Notes: generated by a model not told the origin, from the letters alone. 47,251 nt of DNA from Alteromonadaceae bacterium (GCA_013393545.1 JABXHG010000003.1:1-47251), one strand, 5' to 3'. Numbered from the stretch's first letter, positions 37,901-45,523 are shown. Made by a program: numbers and translations.

Positions 37901-40900
37901 TGGTCACTTTTGTTTCTCAATGCGAAAAAAATGCCATCAGGAAAACCCGTCGAGTGCTGGATGCTTTCGCCAACCGGATTGGTGACAACACCTGGCAAAC
38001 TCTGATCACTGAGGATGGGTTGGATACTGTCAGACGGATGTTGCGCCAGACAGCCAGCAAGAGTACTGCTGTCAGTTGCCACTGGATCAGGTCTCGTTCT
38101 CGCACACAGTTACTGTGGGTTGTTGGCAATAAAAAACAGTTCAACCCGGAAGGCCATGTGCCAGTGAACCGGACAGAGCAGGATTTGTTGTTGTCGGATG
38201 AAGATGATAACTGGAAATACTTGCCCCTGATTAAAGCTTTTACCGGGCTGGCGGGCCTGCTGCACGACTGGGGCAAAGCAACCAAACTGTTTCAGGATAA
38301 ACTGGACCCGGAATCGGATAACAAGTTTAAAGGCGATCCTTTGCGTCATGAATGGATTTCCTGTTTACTGCTAACGGCTTTGATCAAAGCCGGGAAAGAC
38401 CCGAGCCAGGACCAAAGCTGGCTTGAGCCATTTTTGAACGAGTCTATCGACGAGCAAGCGTTGCAAGCCAGCTTGCTCGCAGTTTCCGATAATGGTTCAC
38501 CATTCTGTGATTTGCCAGATGCGGCCAGCCTGCTGCTATGGCTGGTTTTGTCTCACCATCGTCTCCCTAAATCTGAACATCCTAATAAATTTGGGGATCA
38601 GACGAATGAAACACCTCAGCGGCTGTTGGCACGTATTAGCCAGCAATGGGGTTATGAAAATCATTTTGACGATAATGAGTTTCACCAACGGTTAGCCGAC
38701 TGTTTTATCTTTCCGCAAGGGTTGCTATCTCGCTCGTCAAACTGGTTGAAAGCTTTAAGTCACCGTGCAAGACAACTTCAGGAATATTTGCCAGTTTTTG
38801 TCGCTTCGGTGCAGGACGGCAGCTGGCGGACCATTGCTCATCATGCTCGACTTTGCCTGATGCTGGGGGATCATTACTACTCTTCACAACCACAAGATGT
38901 GGAGTGGCCAGTAAGTGTCAACTTGTTTGCCAATACCCACAGTGATGGTCCGAATCAGGGACAGCTCAAACAGCGACTGGACGAGCATGTGGTCAAGGTA
39001 TCCGAAGTGGCGGTACGTGCCTGTCGAATGTTGCCGCGATTCGAACGTGATACTCCGGTTGCCGAGAATATCCAGAAACTTAAACCACCCAAGAAAGTAG
39101 CCCCTGAAATCAAAAGGCAGTTCGGCTGGCAGGATAAAGCAGTTTCCGCGATAAAGAATTATCGACAAGAAAATGACGACAAGGTCAGTGGTTACTTCAT
39201 TGTAAATATGGCCAGCACTGGCCGGGGTAAAACTCTGGCCAACGCCAAGATCATGCAAGCCTTGTCAGATGACCAGCAAAGTCTCCGGTTTATTTTGGCG
39301 CTGGGGCTTCGCACGCTGACTTTACAGACCGGTGATGAGTACCGTGAGCGAGTAGGGCTTAATGAAGAAGAGTTGGCGGTTCTGATCGGCTCCCGCGCAA
39401 TACTGGAACTGCATAAAGGAGAGAATGAGCCCCAAGACAAAGAAACCCAGCCACAAGACTTTGAAGCGTTCGGTTCAGAATCTCACGAACCTCTTCTGAG
39501 TGAACAGGATGAGCTGCATGGCTTTGATGACGATAATCGCTGGCAGGATCTGCTGCCGGAAGAGGAATTAACAACCGTTCTGACCAGCCGGAAAGAGCGT
39601 GCCTTGCTTTATGCGCCAGTGCTGGCATGCACCATTGACCACATGATGGCCGCAACTGAAACAACACGGGGTGGGCGCTACATCCTACCCAGCCTTCGAC
39701 TTATGTCGTCAGATTTGGTCATTGATGAGATTGATGATTTCACAGGGCAGGATCTAGTGGCCATTGGTCGCCTGATATACCTAGCCGGTATGTTGGGGCG
39801 CAAAGTCATGATCTCTTCGGCCACCATTCCGCCCGATCTGGCCCTCGGTTATTTCACTGCTTATCAGAGAGGTTGGGCGTTATTTGCCGCGAGCCGCCAT
39901 CAAAATAGCCAGGTAGCCTGTGGTTGGGCAGACGAGTTCAAGACTCAGGTAGTCACAGTGAATCAGGGACAGGACGCCACCACCTATTATCAGTCGGCCC
40001 ATAAGGATTTCGTTGGAAAACGAGTAGCAAAGTTGCGTGACGAACCGGTGAAACGCAGAGCCGAAATTGTTCCTTTGGTCGAACCAGAATCGGAAGAAAC
40101 TCGAGAGGACAGGTTTTTCAGTACGATCCAGCAAACAATCCTCTCCAAACATTCAGAGCACCATGAACAAGATATCAAAACAGGGCGCAACGTCTCCTTT
40201 GGCATGGTGCGCTGCGCCAATATTCGGCCCTGTGTCGCATTAACCGAATACTTGCTGGACGCCGAATGGCCCGATCACGTTGAAATTCGAACAATGGCTT
40301 ATCACAGCCAGCAGGTGCTGTTGTTGCGTCATGCGCAAGAAAAACATCTTGACCAGGCGCTAAAACGCAAAACGCCGGTTAACGATCCCGAAGGCGTTTT
40401 TCAGCAGCCGGTGATACGAGAGCATTTGGATTCCGGTGACAGCAAGGATCTGATTTTTATTTTGGTCACCACTCCCGTGGAGGAAGTAGGGCGTGACCAC
40501 GATTTTGACTGGGCAGTGGTAGAGCCATCGTCATATCGATCCATTATTCAGCTGGCAGGGCGAGTGCGCCGTCATCGACCTGCGGATGCCGATAACGAAA
40601 CACCGAACATGGGCCTGCTGCAATACAACCTGAAAGGCTATCGGGGTGAGAAGAAAGATGTTTTCAGTCGGCCTGGTTATGAACAGGGGGGATGGCAACT
40701 TTGCTCCCGAAACCTCTTGGATCTCGTGGATGAGAAAGCTCTGAGGCGGAGCGTAGACGCTACTCCTCGTATGCTGAAGGATTCCAACGTTCAATTAGCT
40801 GCTTTGGAGCATTTTGCTATTGGCCAGACCCTCGGATGTCATTATCTCAAAGGTGAAGCAAAACCGAGCGAAGACCCCGCCTCCAGCCCGAGAAACCTTT

Positions 40901-41286
40901 GGGGCTACACCAATGACCATTGGTGGATGACCGCCTTGCCTCAGCACTTTAATCGCTTCCGAAACAGCGAGCCGGGGGTAAATCTTTATCTGGTTTTGAA
41001 TGATAACGGAAAACGATCCTTTCAGATTTATGATCGTCAGAGTGGTTGGGTCCCGGTGGAAAAAATGCTGAATATCCAGCACCAACCATTACCTCCCGAG
41101 AAAGCACAGAAGCTGTGGCTTAAACGTGATTATGAAGAGTTGGTTTCAACGCAAAGCGAACGAATGGCTATGGATGTAATGCGAACTTCTCAGCGGTTAG
41201 GAGAGATCAATCTGAGTCATCACAGGGATGGGAATCGCTACCGCTACAACGATCAGTTGGGGCTCGTTCGAGATGAGAAGGGCTAG
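37897..41286 (+). CDS. cas3f: type I-F Cas2-Cas3 fusion nuclease-helicase
   Basis: A 1129-residue fusion typical of type I-F. The N-terminal Cas2 part (about 1-90, VTFVSQCEKNAIRKTRRVLDAF) supports adaptation. The HD nuclease follows with LLHDWGKATKLF (near residue 125) and LVLSHHRLP. The superfamily 2 helicase shows Walker A MASTGRGKTLAN (near 437), VIDEIDDF (DEx box, near 607), motif III ISSATIPP, and motif VI QLAGRVRRHRP (near 885). The C-terminal domain completes the protein. The start overlaps the cas1 stop; a second ATG at 37900 is equally possible. The stop codon lies inside a 10-bp hairpin. HD and helicase motifs look intact, so the effector should be active. Confidence 0.96.
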   Translation: MMVTFVSQCEKNAIRKTRRVLDAFANRIGDNTWQTLITEDGLDTVRRMLRQTASKSTAVSCHWIRSRSRTQLLWVVGNKKQFNPEGHVPVNRTEQDLLLSDEDDNWKYLPLIKAFTGLAGLLHDWGKATKLFQDKLDPESDNKFKGDPLRHEWISCLLLTALIKAGKDPSQDQSWLEPFLNESIDEQALQASLLAVSDNGSPFCDLPDAASLLLWLVLSHHRLPKSEHPNKFGDQTNETPQRLLARISQQWGYENHFDDNEFHQRLADCFIFPQGLLSRSSNWLKALSHRARQLQEYLPVFVASVQDGSWRTIAHHARLCLMLGDHYYSSQPQDVEWPVSVNLFANTHSDGPNQGQLKQRLDEHVVKVSEVAVRACRMLPRFERDTPVAENIQKLKPPKKVAPEIKRQFGWQDKAVSAIKNYRQENDDKVSGYFIVNMASTGRGKTLANAKIMQALSDDQQSLRFILALGLRTLTLQTGDEYRERVGLNEEELAVLIGSRAILELHKGENEPQDKETQPQDFEAFGSESHEPLLSEQDELHGFDDDNRWQDLLPEEELTTVLTSRKERALLYAPVLACTIDHMMAATETTRGGRYILPSLRLMSSDLVIDEIDDFTGQDLVAIGRLIYLAGMLGRKVMISSATIPPDLALGYFTAYQRGWALFAASRHQNSQVACGWADEFKTQVVTVNQGQDATTYYQSAHKDFVGKRVAKLRDEPVKRRAEIVPLVEPESEETREDRFFSTIQQTILSKHSEHHEQDIKTGRNVSFGMVRCANIRPCVALTEYLLDAEWPDHVEIRTMAYHSQQVLLLRHAQEKHLDQALKRKTPVNDPEGVFQQPVIREHLDSGDSKDLIFILVTTPVEEVGRDHDFDWAVVEPSSYRSIIQLAGRVRRHRPADADNETPNMGLLQYNLKGYRGEKKDVFSRPGYEQGGWQLCSRNLLDLVDEKALRRSVDATPRMLKDSNVQLAALEHFAIGQTLGCHYLKGEAKPSEDPASSPRNLWGYTNDHWWMTALPQHFNRFRNSEPGVNLYLVLNDNGKRSFQIYDRQSGWVPVEKMLNIQHQPLPPEKAQKLWLKRDYEELVSTQSERMAMDVMRTSQRLGEINLSHHRDGNRYRYNDQLGLVRDEKG

Positions 41287-41306
41287 CTGCCCTTCCGGCA
41301 GCTAGC
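41282..41306. terminator. 10-bp hairpin over the cas2-3 stop codon
   Basis: GCTAGCTGCC (41282-41291) pairs perfectly with GGCAGCTAGC (41297-41306) around a 5-base loop; the cas2-3 TAG (41284-41286) is in the left arm. There is no T-run on either strand, so it is not a textbook intrinsic terminator. It could end or stabilise the cas2-3 message, or the antisense-direction small RNA described next. Its inner part, CTGCC-5-GGCAG, also resembles a Cas6f hairpin. Confidence 0.6.
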
Positions 41307-41331
41307 TCATGCTGCCTGTGTGGCAGAAAAA
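41304..41331 (-). repeat. degenerate CRISPR repeat 2 (psi-R2)
   Basis: Aligned to the 28-base array repeat, positions 6-21 are CTGCCACACAGGCAGC against CCGCCACGCAGGCGGC: 13 of 16 identical. The two stem differences (position 7 C to T, position 19 G to A) form a compensated pair, leaving a 5-bp stem and 5-base loop. The handle (positions 22-28) is lost, which would not matter for a 3'-terminal repeat. Confidence 0.65.
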
Positions 41332-41350
41332 TAAATAATAAACACATAGT

Positions 41351-41378
41351 TTTCTAAGCCGCCTTCTGGGCGGAATCG
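41351..41378 (-). repeat. degenerate CRISPR repeat 1 (psi-R1)
   Basis: Aligned to the array repeat on the minus strand, the last 14 bases (AGGCGGCTTAGAAA) are identical, including the whole 8-base crRNA 5' handle. The left stem CCGCC is kept, the loop differs (CAGAA against ACGCA), and the first five bases do not match. It therefore keeps exactly what Cas6f cutting and Csy loading need. Confidence 0.8.
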
Positions 41379-41381
41379 ACG

Positions 41382-41390
41382 ATTCTATCA
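41382..41390 (-). promoter_or_regulatory. candidate extended -10 promoter for the small RNA
   Basis: The minus strand reads TGATAGAAT, an extended -10 element (TGn plus TAGAAT, five of six bases of TATAAT). Transcription would start about seven bases on, near 41375, just ahead of the psi-R1 stem and within the five non-conserved bases. No good -35 box is seen, which an extended -10 can tolerate. Confidence 0.4.
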
Positions 41391-41428
41391 GTCCTCAGCA
41401 CAATCTCCTATGTGAACTTAGTGGTAGA

Positions 41429-41448
41429 AAACAATAAACATATAGTGG
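41429..41448 (-). promoter_or_regulatory. protospacer-like target of the mini-CRISPR guide, with CC PAM
   Basis: On the minus strand CC (41448-41447) is followed by ACTATATGTTTATTGTTT (41446-41429). The pseudo-spacer begins ACTATGTGTTTATTATTT: 16 of 18 bases match, with differences at positions 6 and 15. CC directly 5' of the protospacer is the type I-F PAM, and position 6 is a flipped-out, unread base in type I guides. The site contains a TATAGT (plus strand 41441-41446) and abuts a TTGAGA -35-like box, so binding would block the cas8f promoter. Confidence 0.7.
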
Positions 41449-41477
41449 TTGAGATTTTGGTGGTCGTCGTTTAGTCT
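41449..41477 (+). promoter_or_regulatory. candidate cas8f operon promoter
   Basis: TTGAGA (41449-41454) and TAGTCT (41472-41477) are separated by 17 bases, giving a start near 41484 and a short leader before the cas8f ATG at 41510. An alternative -10, TATAGT at 41441-41446, has no good -35. In either case the guide target overlaps or touches the promoter. Confidence 0.4.
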
Positions 41478-41509
41478 TGCTCTAAGTTCAGACGGAACGG
41501 GAACGAACC

Positions 41510-42784
41510 ATGCTTGATACAGTGATCGAAAACTTTTTTGCCGAACGTAAAGAGGCTTGGCTAAAGAAAGCCCTCAAGGCCTCCATGTCAGAGGCGGAAG
41601 TACTAGAAAAAGAACAGGAGTGCGAGGATGTCTTCGCCCTCAAGAATTGGCTGCCAAATGCAGCCAAGCGCGCAGGGCAAATTTCGATGGCTACACACCC
41701 CTGCACGTTCAGTCACCCCAGTGCCCGAAAGAATAAGAATGGGTACGCCAGTTCAGTTATTGCCCAGTCGGAACCATCGCCGGATGGTTTTTTGCGGAGT
41801 GGAAATCTGCAGGTAGAACCCGATGCGTTAGGTAATGCCGCCGCATTGGATGTCTATAAGTTTCTGACTTTGGTCCTGAAAGATGGGAAAACACTGCTGC
41901 AGCATATTCAGGATGACACCGGCTTGGCGCAAGCTCTGTTGGAAAAAGCTGACGGCAGCCCGGAGGTTTTGAAAAAAGGCTTTCTCGCGATGGTGGCCAC
42001 GAAAGACGAAGCCATAACCAGCTCCAAAATAAAGCAAGTCTATTTTCCGGTTGGGGGGGATGTTGAAGCTGAAGGCTACCACCTGCTGTCAATTTTGACT
42101 CACTCCGGGCACCTGTTCGAGATGCGAAAGCGCTTGGATCGATTGCGGTTCTCGGAAGAAGTAAAAGCAGCCAGAGAGCTGAGAAAGAACAAACAAAGCT
42201 CTGATGCGGGATATCAGGAAATATACAACCTGACAACGATAGGTTTCGGTGGCACCAAGCCTCAGAACATAAGCGTCCTGAACAACCAAAATGCCGGTAA
42301 AGCCCATCTCCTGCTGTCGATGCCACCGGAACTGACGCGTAGAAACGTACGCCTGCCCACACGAAACTTCTTCGACGATGTGCTTTATTCCAGGCAACTT
42401 CAAGAGACCGTCCAGGCCTTTCATCGCCTGCTAACAACGGATTATAACAACGTGCATATCCGTGACGGTCGCGATAACCGGGTTCAGGAATATGTGGACC
42501 ACCTTATCTTGAGGATGTGGCAGGTACGCAACGGGTTTGAAAATCAGCCTCAAGAAGCTCGGCCAGAAAGCTTGCGCGGGTATCAAAAGCTATGGCTTTT
42601 CCCGGAACATCTGGATCAGCGCAACAACGATGCGCCATGGCTCAAAACCCTGATTGAAGATGCCAGTCGTCATTTTATCCGTAGCTATGAAAAAGTGGCA
42701 GGAGCATCAGTCATCCAGCTGGGCGATACAGAGATGGAAGCTGTTTCACTGGTGATTGAACAAAATAAAGAGGCTTTACTATGA
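41510..42784 (+). CDS. csy1: type I-F Csy1 / Cas8f large subunit
   Basis: Csy1 is the large subunit of the Csy interference complex; it binds the crRNA 5' handle with Cas5f and recognises the CC PAM on target DNA. The 424-residue protein matches the family by overall layout, for example LPNAAKRAGQISMATHPCTFSHPSARKN near the N-terminus, NLTTIGFGGTKPQNISVLNNQNAGKAHLLLSMPPEL in the middle and GYQKLWLFPEHLDQRNN near the C-terminus. It starts the interference operon, after a 223-base gap with the mini-CRISPR element, and overlaps csy2 by four bases. No truncation is seen. Confidence 0.96.
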   Translation: MLDTVIENFFAERKEAWLKKALKASMSEAEVLEKEQECEDVFALKNWLPNAAKRAGQISMATHPCTFSHPSARKNKNGYASSVIAQSEPSPDGFLRSGNLQVEPDALGNAAALDVYKFLTLVLKDGKTLLQHIQDDTGLAQALLEKADGSPEVLKKGFLAMVATKDEAITSSKIKQVYFPVGGDVEAEGYHLLSILTHSGHLFEMRKRLDRLRFSEEVKAARELRKNKQSSDAGYQEIYNLTTIGFGGTKPQNISVLNNQNAGKAHLLLSMPPELTRRNVRLPTRNFFDDVLYSRQLQETVQAFHRLLTTDYNNVHIRDGRDNRVQEYVDHLILRMWQVRNGFENQPQEARPESLRGYQKLWLFPEHLDQRNNDAPWLKTLIEDASRHFIRSYEKVAGASVIQLGDTEMEAVSLVIEQNKEALL

Positions 42785-43701
42785 GTACGCGCCGATTATT
42801 AGTGCTTCCGCATCTTAAAGTTCACAACGCCAACGCACTCTCCAGTCCCTTCACCATTGGCTTCCCTGCCATGACCGCCTGGCTTGGATTTGTGCATGCA
42901 CTTGAACGCAAACTCAAAGCCAGCGATTACCCCACGCTTCGGCTGGTAGCAACTGGCGTAATCAGTCATCAGTGCGATCTGCAAACCTATCAAGGCCCTG
43001 GCGACTACGTTCACTCCATTATTGGTACCGCTAACCCCCTGGATAAAGATGGTCAGCGTTCGGCCTTTATTGAAGAGGCTCGCTGTCATTTGGATGTCAG
43101 TTTGTTAATTGAGTACCGCGCTGAAGATGAAGATCTTGATCAGATTGAGAAACCAGAATTTTCTGAGCTACTAAATCGCCTCCTGAATCATATGAAGGTT
43201 GCTGGTGGAGATTTGATGGATTTTGAGTCCCCTAAATTATCGGCACTGGACGATAGCGAAGACAACGAGATACGAAAGTTGATGTGTAGCTTAATGCCCG
43301 GTTTCGTCCTGCTTGAGCGTCGGGAGTTGATGCAGAAGGCAATGGAGCAGGGTGCCGATGCGCTGGATGCGCTGCTCGACTACGTAACGGTGCATCATCA
43401 ATGTGAGCAAGATGAGAGTGGTGATGTTATTTGGCGCAGCCACCGCAAAACCCATGGTTGGATTGTGCCTATCGCTACCGGCTTTCAAGGCATCAGCCCT
43501 TTGGGGCAGGCCAAGAATCAGCGTGACCCAGACACGCCACATCGTTTCGCCGAAAGCATGGTGACTTTAGGCGAATTCAAAATGGCACACCGAATAAACG
43601 ACTTGGATGAGGCTCTGTGGGAATACAACGCAGACCTCCCCAATGACCAGTATCTGTGTCAGCAGGTACATACTGAAAGCTCGCACAACGGCCTTTTTTA
43701 A
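42781..43701 (+). CDS. csy2: type I-F Csy2 / Cas5f subunit
   Basis: Cas5f pairs with Csy1 at the 5' end of the crRNA and helps hold the 8-base handle. The 306-residue protein opens with the typical RRLLVLPHLKVHNANALSSPFTIGFPAMTAWLGFVHALER, a RAMP-type first beta strand and helix. Later conserved blocks include MPGFVLLERRELM and HGWIVPIATGFQGISPLG. Start overlaps the csy1 stop (ATGA), and csy3 follows after 31 bases with its own strong ribosome binding site, in keeping with the need for more Csy3 than Csy2 per complex. Confidence 0.96.
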   Translation: MSTRRLLVLPHLKVHNANALSSPFTIGFPAMTAWLGFVHALERKLKASDYPTLRLVATGVISHQCDLQTYQGPGDYVHSIIGTANPLDKDGQRSAFIEEARCHLDVSLLIEYRAEDEDLDQIEKPEFSELLNRLLNHMKVAGGDLMDFESPKLSALDDSEDNEIRKLMCSLMPGFVLLERRELMQKAMEQGADALDALLDYVTVHHQCEQDESGDVIWRSHRKTHGWIVPIATGFQGISPLGQAKNQRDPDTPHRFAESMVTLGEFKMAHRINDLDEALWEYNADLPNDQYLCQQVHTESSHNGLF

Positions 43702-43732
43702 AGCCCGATTACGGAAGAAAGGGAGTAATAAC

Positions 43733-44758
43733 ATGGCGAAGACCAACGACACTGCATCGGTTCTGGCATTCGAGAAAAAGCTTGTTCCATCTGATGGCTA
43801 TTTTTATGGTACTTGCTGGGATAGCAAGACAGACACAGTCCCTCTGGAACTGCGTGAGAAGTCCGTGCGGGGCACTATATCGAACCGCCTCAAGGCCGCT
43901 GTAAAAAATGATCCGGCTAAACTTAATGCGGAAGTCGAAAAGCCGAACCTGCAAACCATCGATGCCTGCGCACTTGGGACGGACCAGGATACGCTTAAAC
44001 ATCAATTCACGCTGAAAGTGTTGGGCGGGGTTGAGCGTCCTTCTGCCTGTAACAATGCTCAGTTCAAGCAGCGTTACCATCAGGCTGCCCGGGATTATAT
44101 TGAGAAGGAAGGGTTTCAAGAGCTGGGGCGCCGCTATGCGCATAATATTGCCAATGCCCGTTTCCTTTGGCGTAACCGTGTGGGGGCAGAGCAAATTGAA
44201 GTGCAGGTAAGAATACTGAATAGAGGGCATGATGAACAATGGGCCTTTGATGCTTTGAACTACAGCACCCGGAGCTTTGAGCAGCGGGACGAGAAGATTG
44301 ATGCTCTGGGCGAAAAGATTGCTACAGCTTTGGCCAGTGGCGATGGCGCGTTAGTCCTGGAAATCACTACTTTTGCTCAATTGGGTAATGCTCAGGAAGT
44401 TTACCCCTCTGAAGAGTTGGTGCTGGATAAAGGCAAAAGTAAAAAGAGCAAAGTTCTGTATGAAGTGAAAGGGCACGCAGCCATGCACTCACAAAAGATT
44501 GGCAACGCGCTGAGATCCATTGATACCTGGTACCCAGCATACGGAGATGAAGAGCAGAGTGCAGGTGCAATCGCGATTGAGCCATACGGAGCAGTGACAA
44601 ATCTCGGGAAAGCCTATCGAACGCCGAAAGAAAAGCAGGACTTTTATACTCTTTTTGATTCCTGGGCTCGGGGCGGTCAGCTTGATCGAATTGAAGACGA
44701 GCACTACGTGATGGCAGTGCTGGTGCGTGGTGGTGTTTTTGGTGAAAGCGACAAGTAG
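43733..44758 (+). CDS. csy3: type I-F Csy3 / Cas7f backbone subunit
   Basis: Csy3 polymerises along the crRNA (six copies on a normal 32-base spacer) to form the spiral backbone. I place the start at the ATG at 43733 (MAKTNDTASVLAFEKKLVPSDG), preceded by AAAGGGAG eight bases upstream; the frame runs back into csy2 but without family similarity. The product is 341 residues, the normal length. Characteristic segments are ARFLWRNRVGAEQIEVQVR and YPSEELVLDKGKSKKSKVLYEVKGHAAMHSQKIGNALRSIDTWYP. A 19-base guide such as the one proposed upstream would hold fewer Csy3 subunits. Confidence 0.97.
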   Translation: MAKTNDTASVLAFEKKLVPSDGYFYGTCWDSKTDTVPLELREKSVRGTISNRLKAAVKNDPAKLNAEVEKPNLQTIDACALGTDQDTLKHQFTLKVLGGVERPSACNNAQFKQRYHQAARDYIEKEGFQELGRRYAHNIANARFLWRNRVGAEQIEVQVRILNRGHDEQWAFDALNYSTRSFEQRDEKIDALGEKIATALASGDGALVLEITTFAQLGNAQEVYPSEELVLDKGKSKKSKVLYEVKGHAAMHSQKIGNALRSIDTWYPAYGDEEQSAGAIAIEPYGAVTNLGKAYRTPKEKQDFYTLFDSWARGGQLDRIEDEHYVMAVLVRGGVFGESDK

Positions 44759-44766
44759 GGGTAGGC

Positions 44767-45393
44767 ATGAACTTCTACCAGGATATTACTTTGCTACCGG
44801 ATGCGGATATTGCCTTGGGGTTTCTCTGGCAAAAGCTGTATCAGCAAGTGCACATCGCCTTGGTTGATAACAAAATTGGCGAAAATTTGAGCGCAGTTGC
44901 GGTCGGATTTCCGGAATATGGTCAGCGCGGGTTTCCACTGGGAAGGAAGCTTCGGCTTTACGCCGCAGAGCAAAGCCAGTTGGAGAAATTCGACATCGCG
45001 TCCTATGTGCAGCGTCTCTCAGATTATGTTCATGTGAAGTCCATACAGTCGGTTCCTCAAGCGACCGGTTATGTGTGTTTCAGGCGCCATCATGTCAAAG
45101 GCGAGGCTCGTATTGAAAAAGACCAGCAAGAGAAAGCGGAACGTTGGGCTGCCAAGTCGGGAAAGCCCTTGAGAGAGTGTCTGCTGGCTTTGGAGACGAC
45201 TAGGCCAAAGCCTGATACGGACCTGCCTTTCATATGGATGGAAAGTCAGCAGGCGAAAAAACGTGAGGGCGGTGATGCCCGCAGGTTCCCTTTGTTTATA
45301 AATATGGAAGAGGCGAAAAGCGAACAGGTGGGTGAATTGAACTGTTACGGTCTCAGCTCACCCAGCGCACCCACGGCGCTACCTGCCTTCTAA
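44767..45393 (+). CDS. cas6f: type I-F Cas6f / Csy4 crRNA endoribonuclease
   Basis: Cas6f cuts the array transcript 3' of the repeat hairpin and stays bound to the crRNA 3' end. The 208-residue protein starts MNFYQDITLLPDADIALGFLWQKLYQQVH, which puts a histidine at position 29, the catalytic residue in Pseudomonas Csy4. The arginine-rich helix that grips the RNA stem corresponds to the region around RHHVKGEARIEKDQQEKAERW, and the C-terminal block FPLFINMEEA plus NCYGLSS matches the family. It starts 8 bases after csy3. The array leader begins after its stop. Confidence 0.95.
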   Translation: MNFYQDITLLPDADIALGFLWQKLYQQVHIALVDNKIGENLSAVAVGFPEYGQRGFPLGRKLRLYAAEQSQLEKFDIASYVQRLSDYVHVKSIQSVPQATGYVCFRRHHVKGEARIEKDQQEKAERWAAKSGKPLRECLLALETTRPKPDTDLPFIWMESQQAKKREGGDARRFPLFINMEEAKSEQVGELNCYGLSSPSAPTALPAF

Positions 45394-45428
45394 TACCAAA
45401 ATTTCGCTCTTTAAAATGGAGGTAGATA

Positions 45429-45441
45429 AATCAATAAGTTA
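45429..45441 (+). promoter_or_regulatory. IHF-binding site in the leader
   Basis: AATCAATAAGTTA fits the IHF consensus WATCAANNNNTTR at every fixed position. It lies 83 bases before the first repeat. IHF bends the leader for Cas1-Cas2-3 integration in type I-F systems, so this is a likely integration-host site. Confidence 0.65.
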
Positions 45442-45504
45442 CAGCCTCGCAGTTGGGGAGGGTTAAAACAGTAATTTTCCCCTAATTGCTTGCTGTAACT
45501 TATT
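45433..45504. repeat. 13-base inverted repeat in the leader
   Basis: AATAAGTTACAGC (45433-45445) and GCTGTAACTTATT (45492-45504) are perfect inverted copies with 46 bases between. The left copy overlaps the IHF site; the right copy ends 19 bases before the first repeat. It may pair two protein-binding half sites across the IHF bend. Confidence 0.75.
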
Positions 45505-45523
45505 TTTTTGCCATTATGGCGTT

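Larger units (their letters stand above)
41304..41378 (-). ncRNA. candidate CreR-like mini-CRISPR guide RNA
   Basis: On the minus strand the gap between cas2-3 and cas8f reads as degenerate repeat (41378-41351), 19-base pseudo-spacer (41350-41332), degenerate repeat (41331-41304). Cutting by Cas6f at the usual place would yield an RNA with the same 8-base 5' handle as the array crRNAs (CTTAGAAA), a 19-base guide and a 3' hairpin. The guide matches 16 of 18 bases at a CC-flanked site in the cas8f promoter region. By analogy with published Cas-regulating RNAs (CreR), the Csy complex loaded with this RNA would bind and repress its own operon without triggering destruction. The sequence pattern is seen directly; expression and function are inferred. 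A simple local duplication of AT-rich promoter DNA is the main alternative. Confidence 0.75.
45394..45523 (+). promoter_or_regulatory. CRISPR leader
   Basis: The 130 bases between cas6f and the first repeat are AT-rich and carry no gene. They hold an IHF-type site and a 13-base inverted repeat, described separately. By position this is the leader where new spacers are added and from which the array is transcribed. No convincing sigma70 promoter could be picked. Confidence 0.75.

Noticed and set aside
41341..41448. The pseudo-spacer/target match as a mere local direct duplication of an AT-rich promoter box
   Set aside because: Not excluded, but it does not explain two flanking Cas6f hairpins, an exact crRNA handle abutting the match, the CC at the target, and the match ending with the pseudo-spacer.
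41287..41509. A small toxin gene (CreT type) or an anti-CRISPR gene in the cas2-3 to cas8f gap
   Set aside because: No open frame with a start and ribosome binding site was found; the guide target lies at the cas8f promoter, so autoregulation fits better than toxin control.
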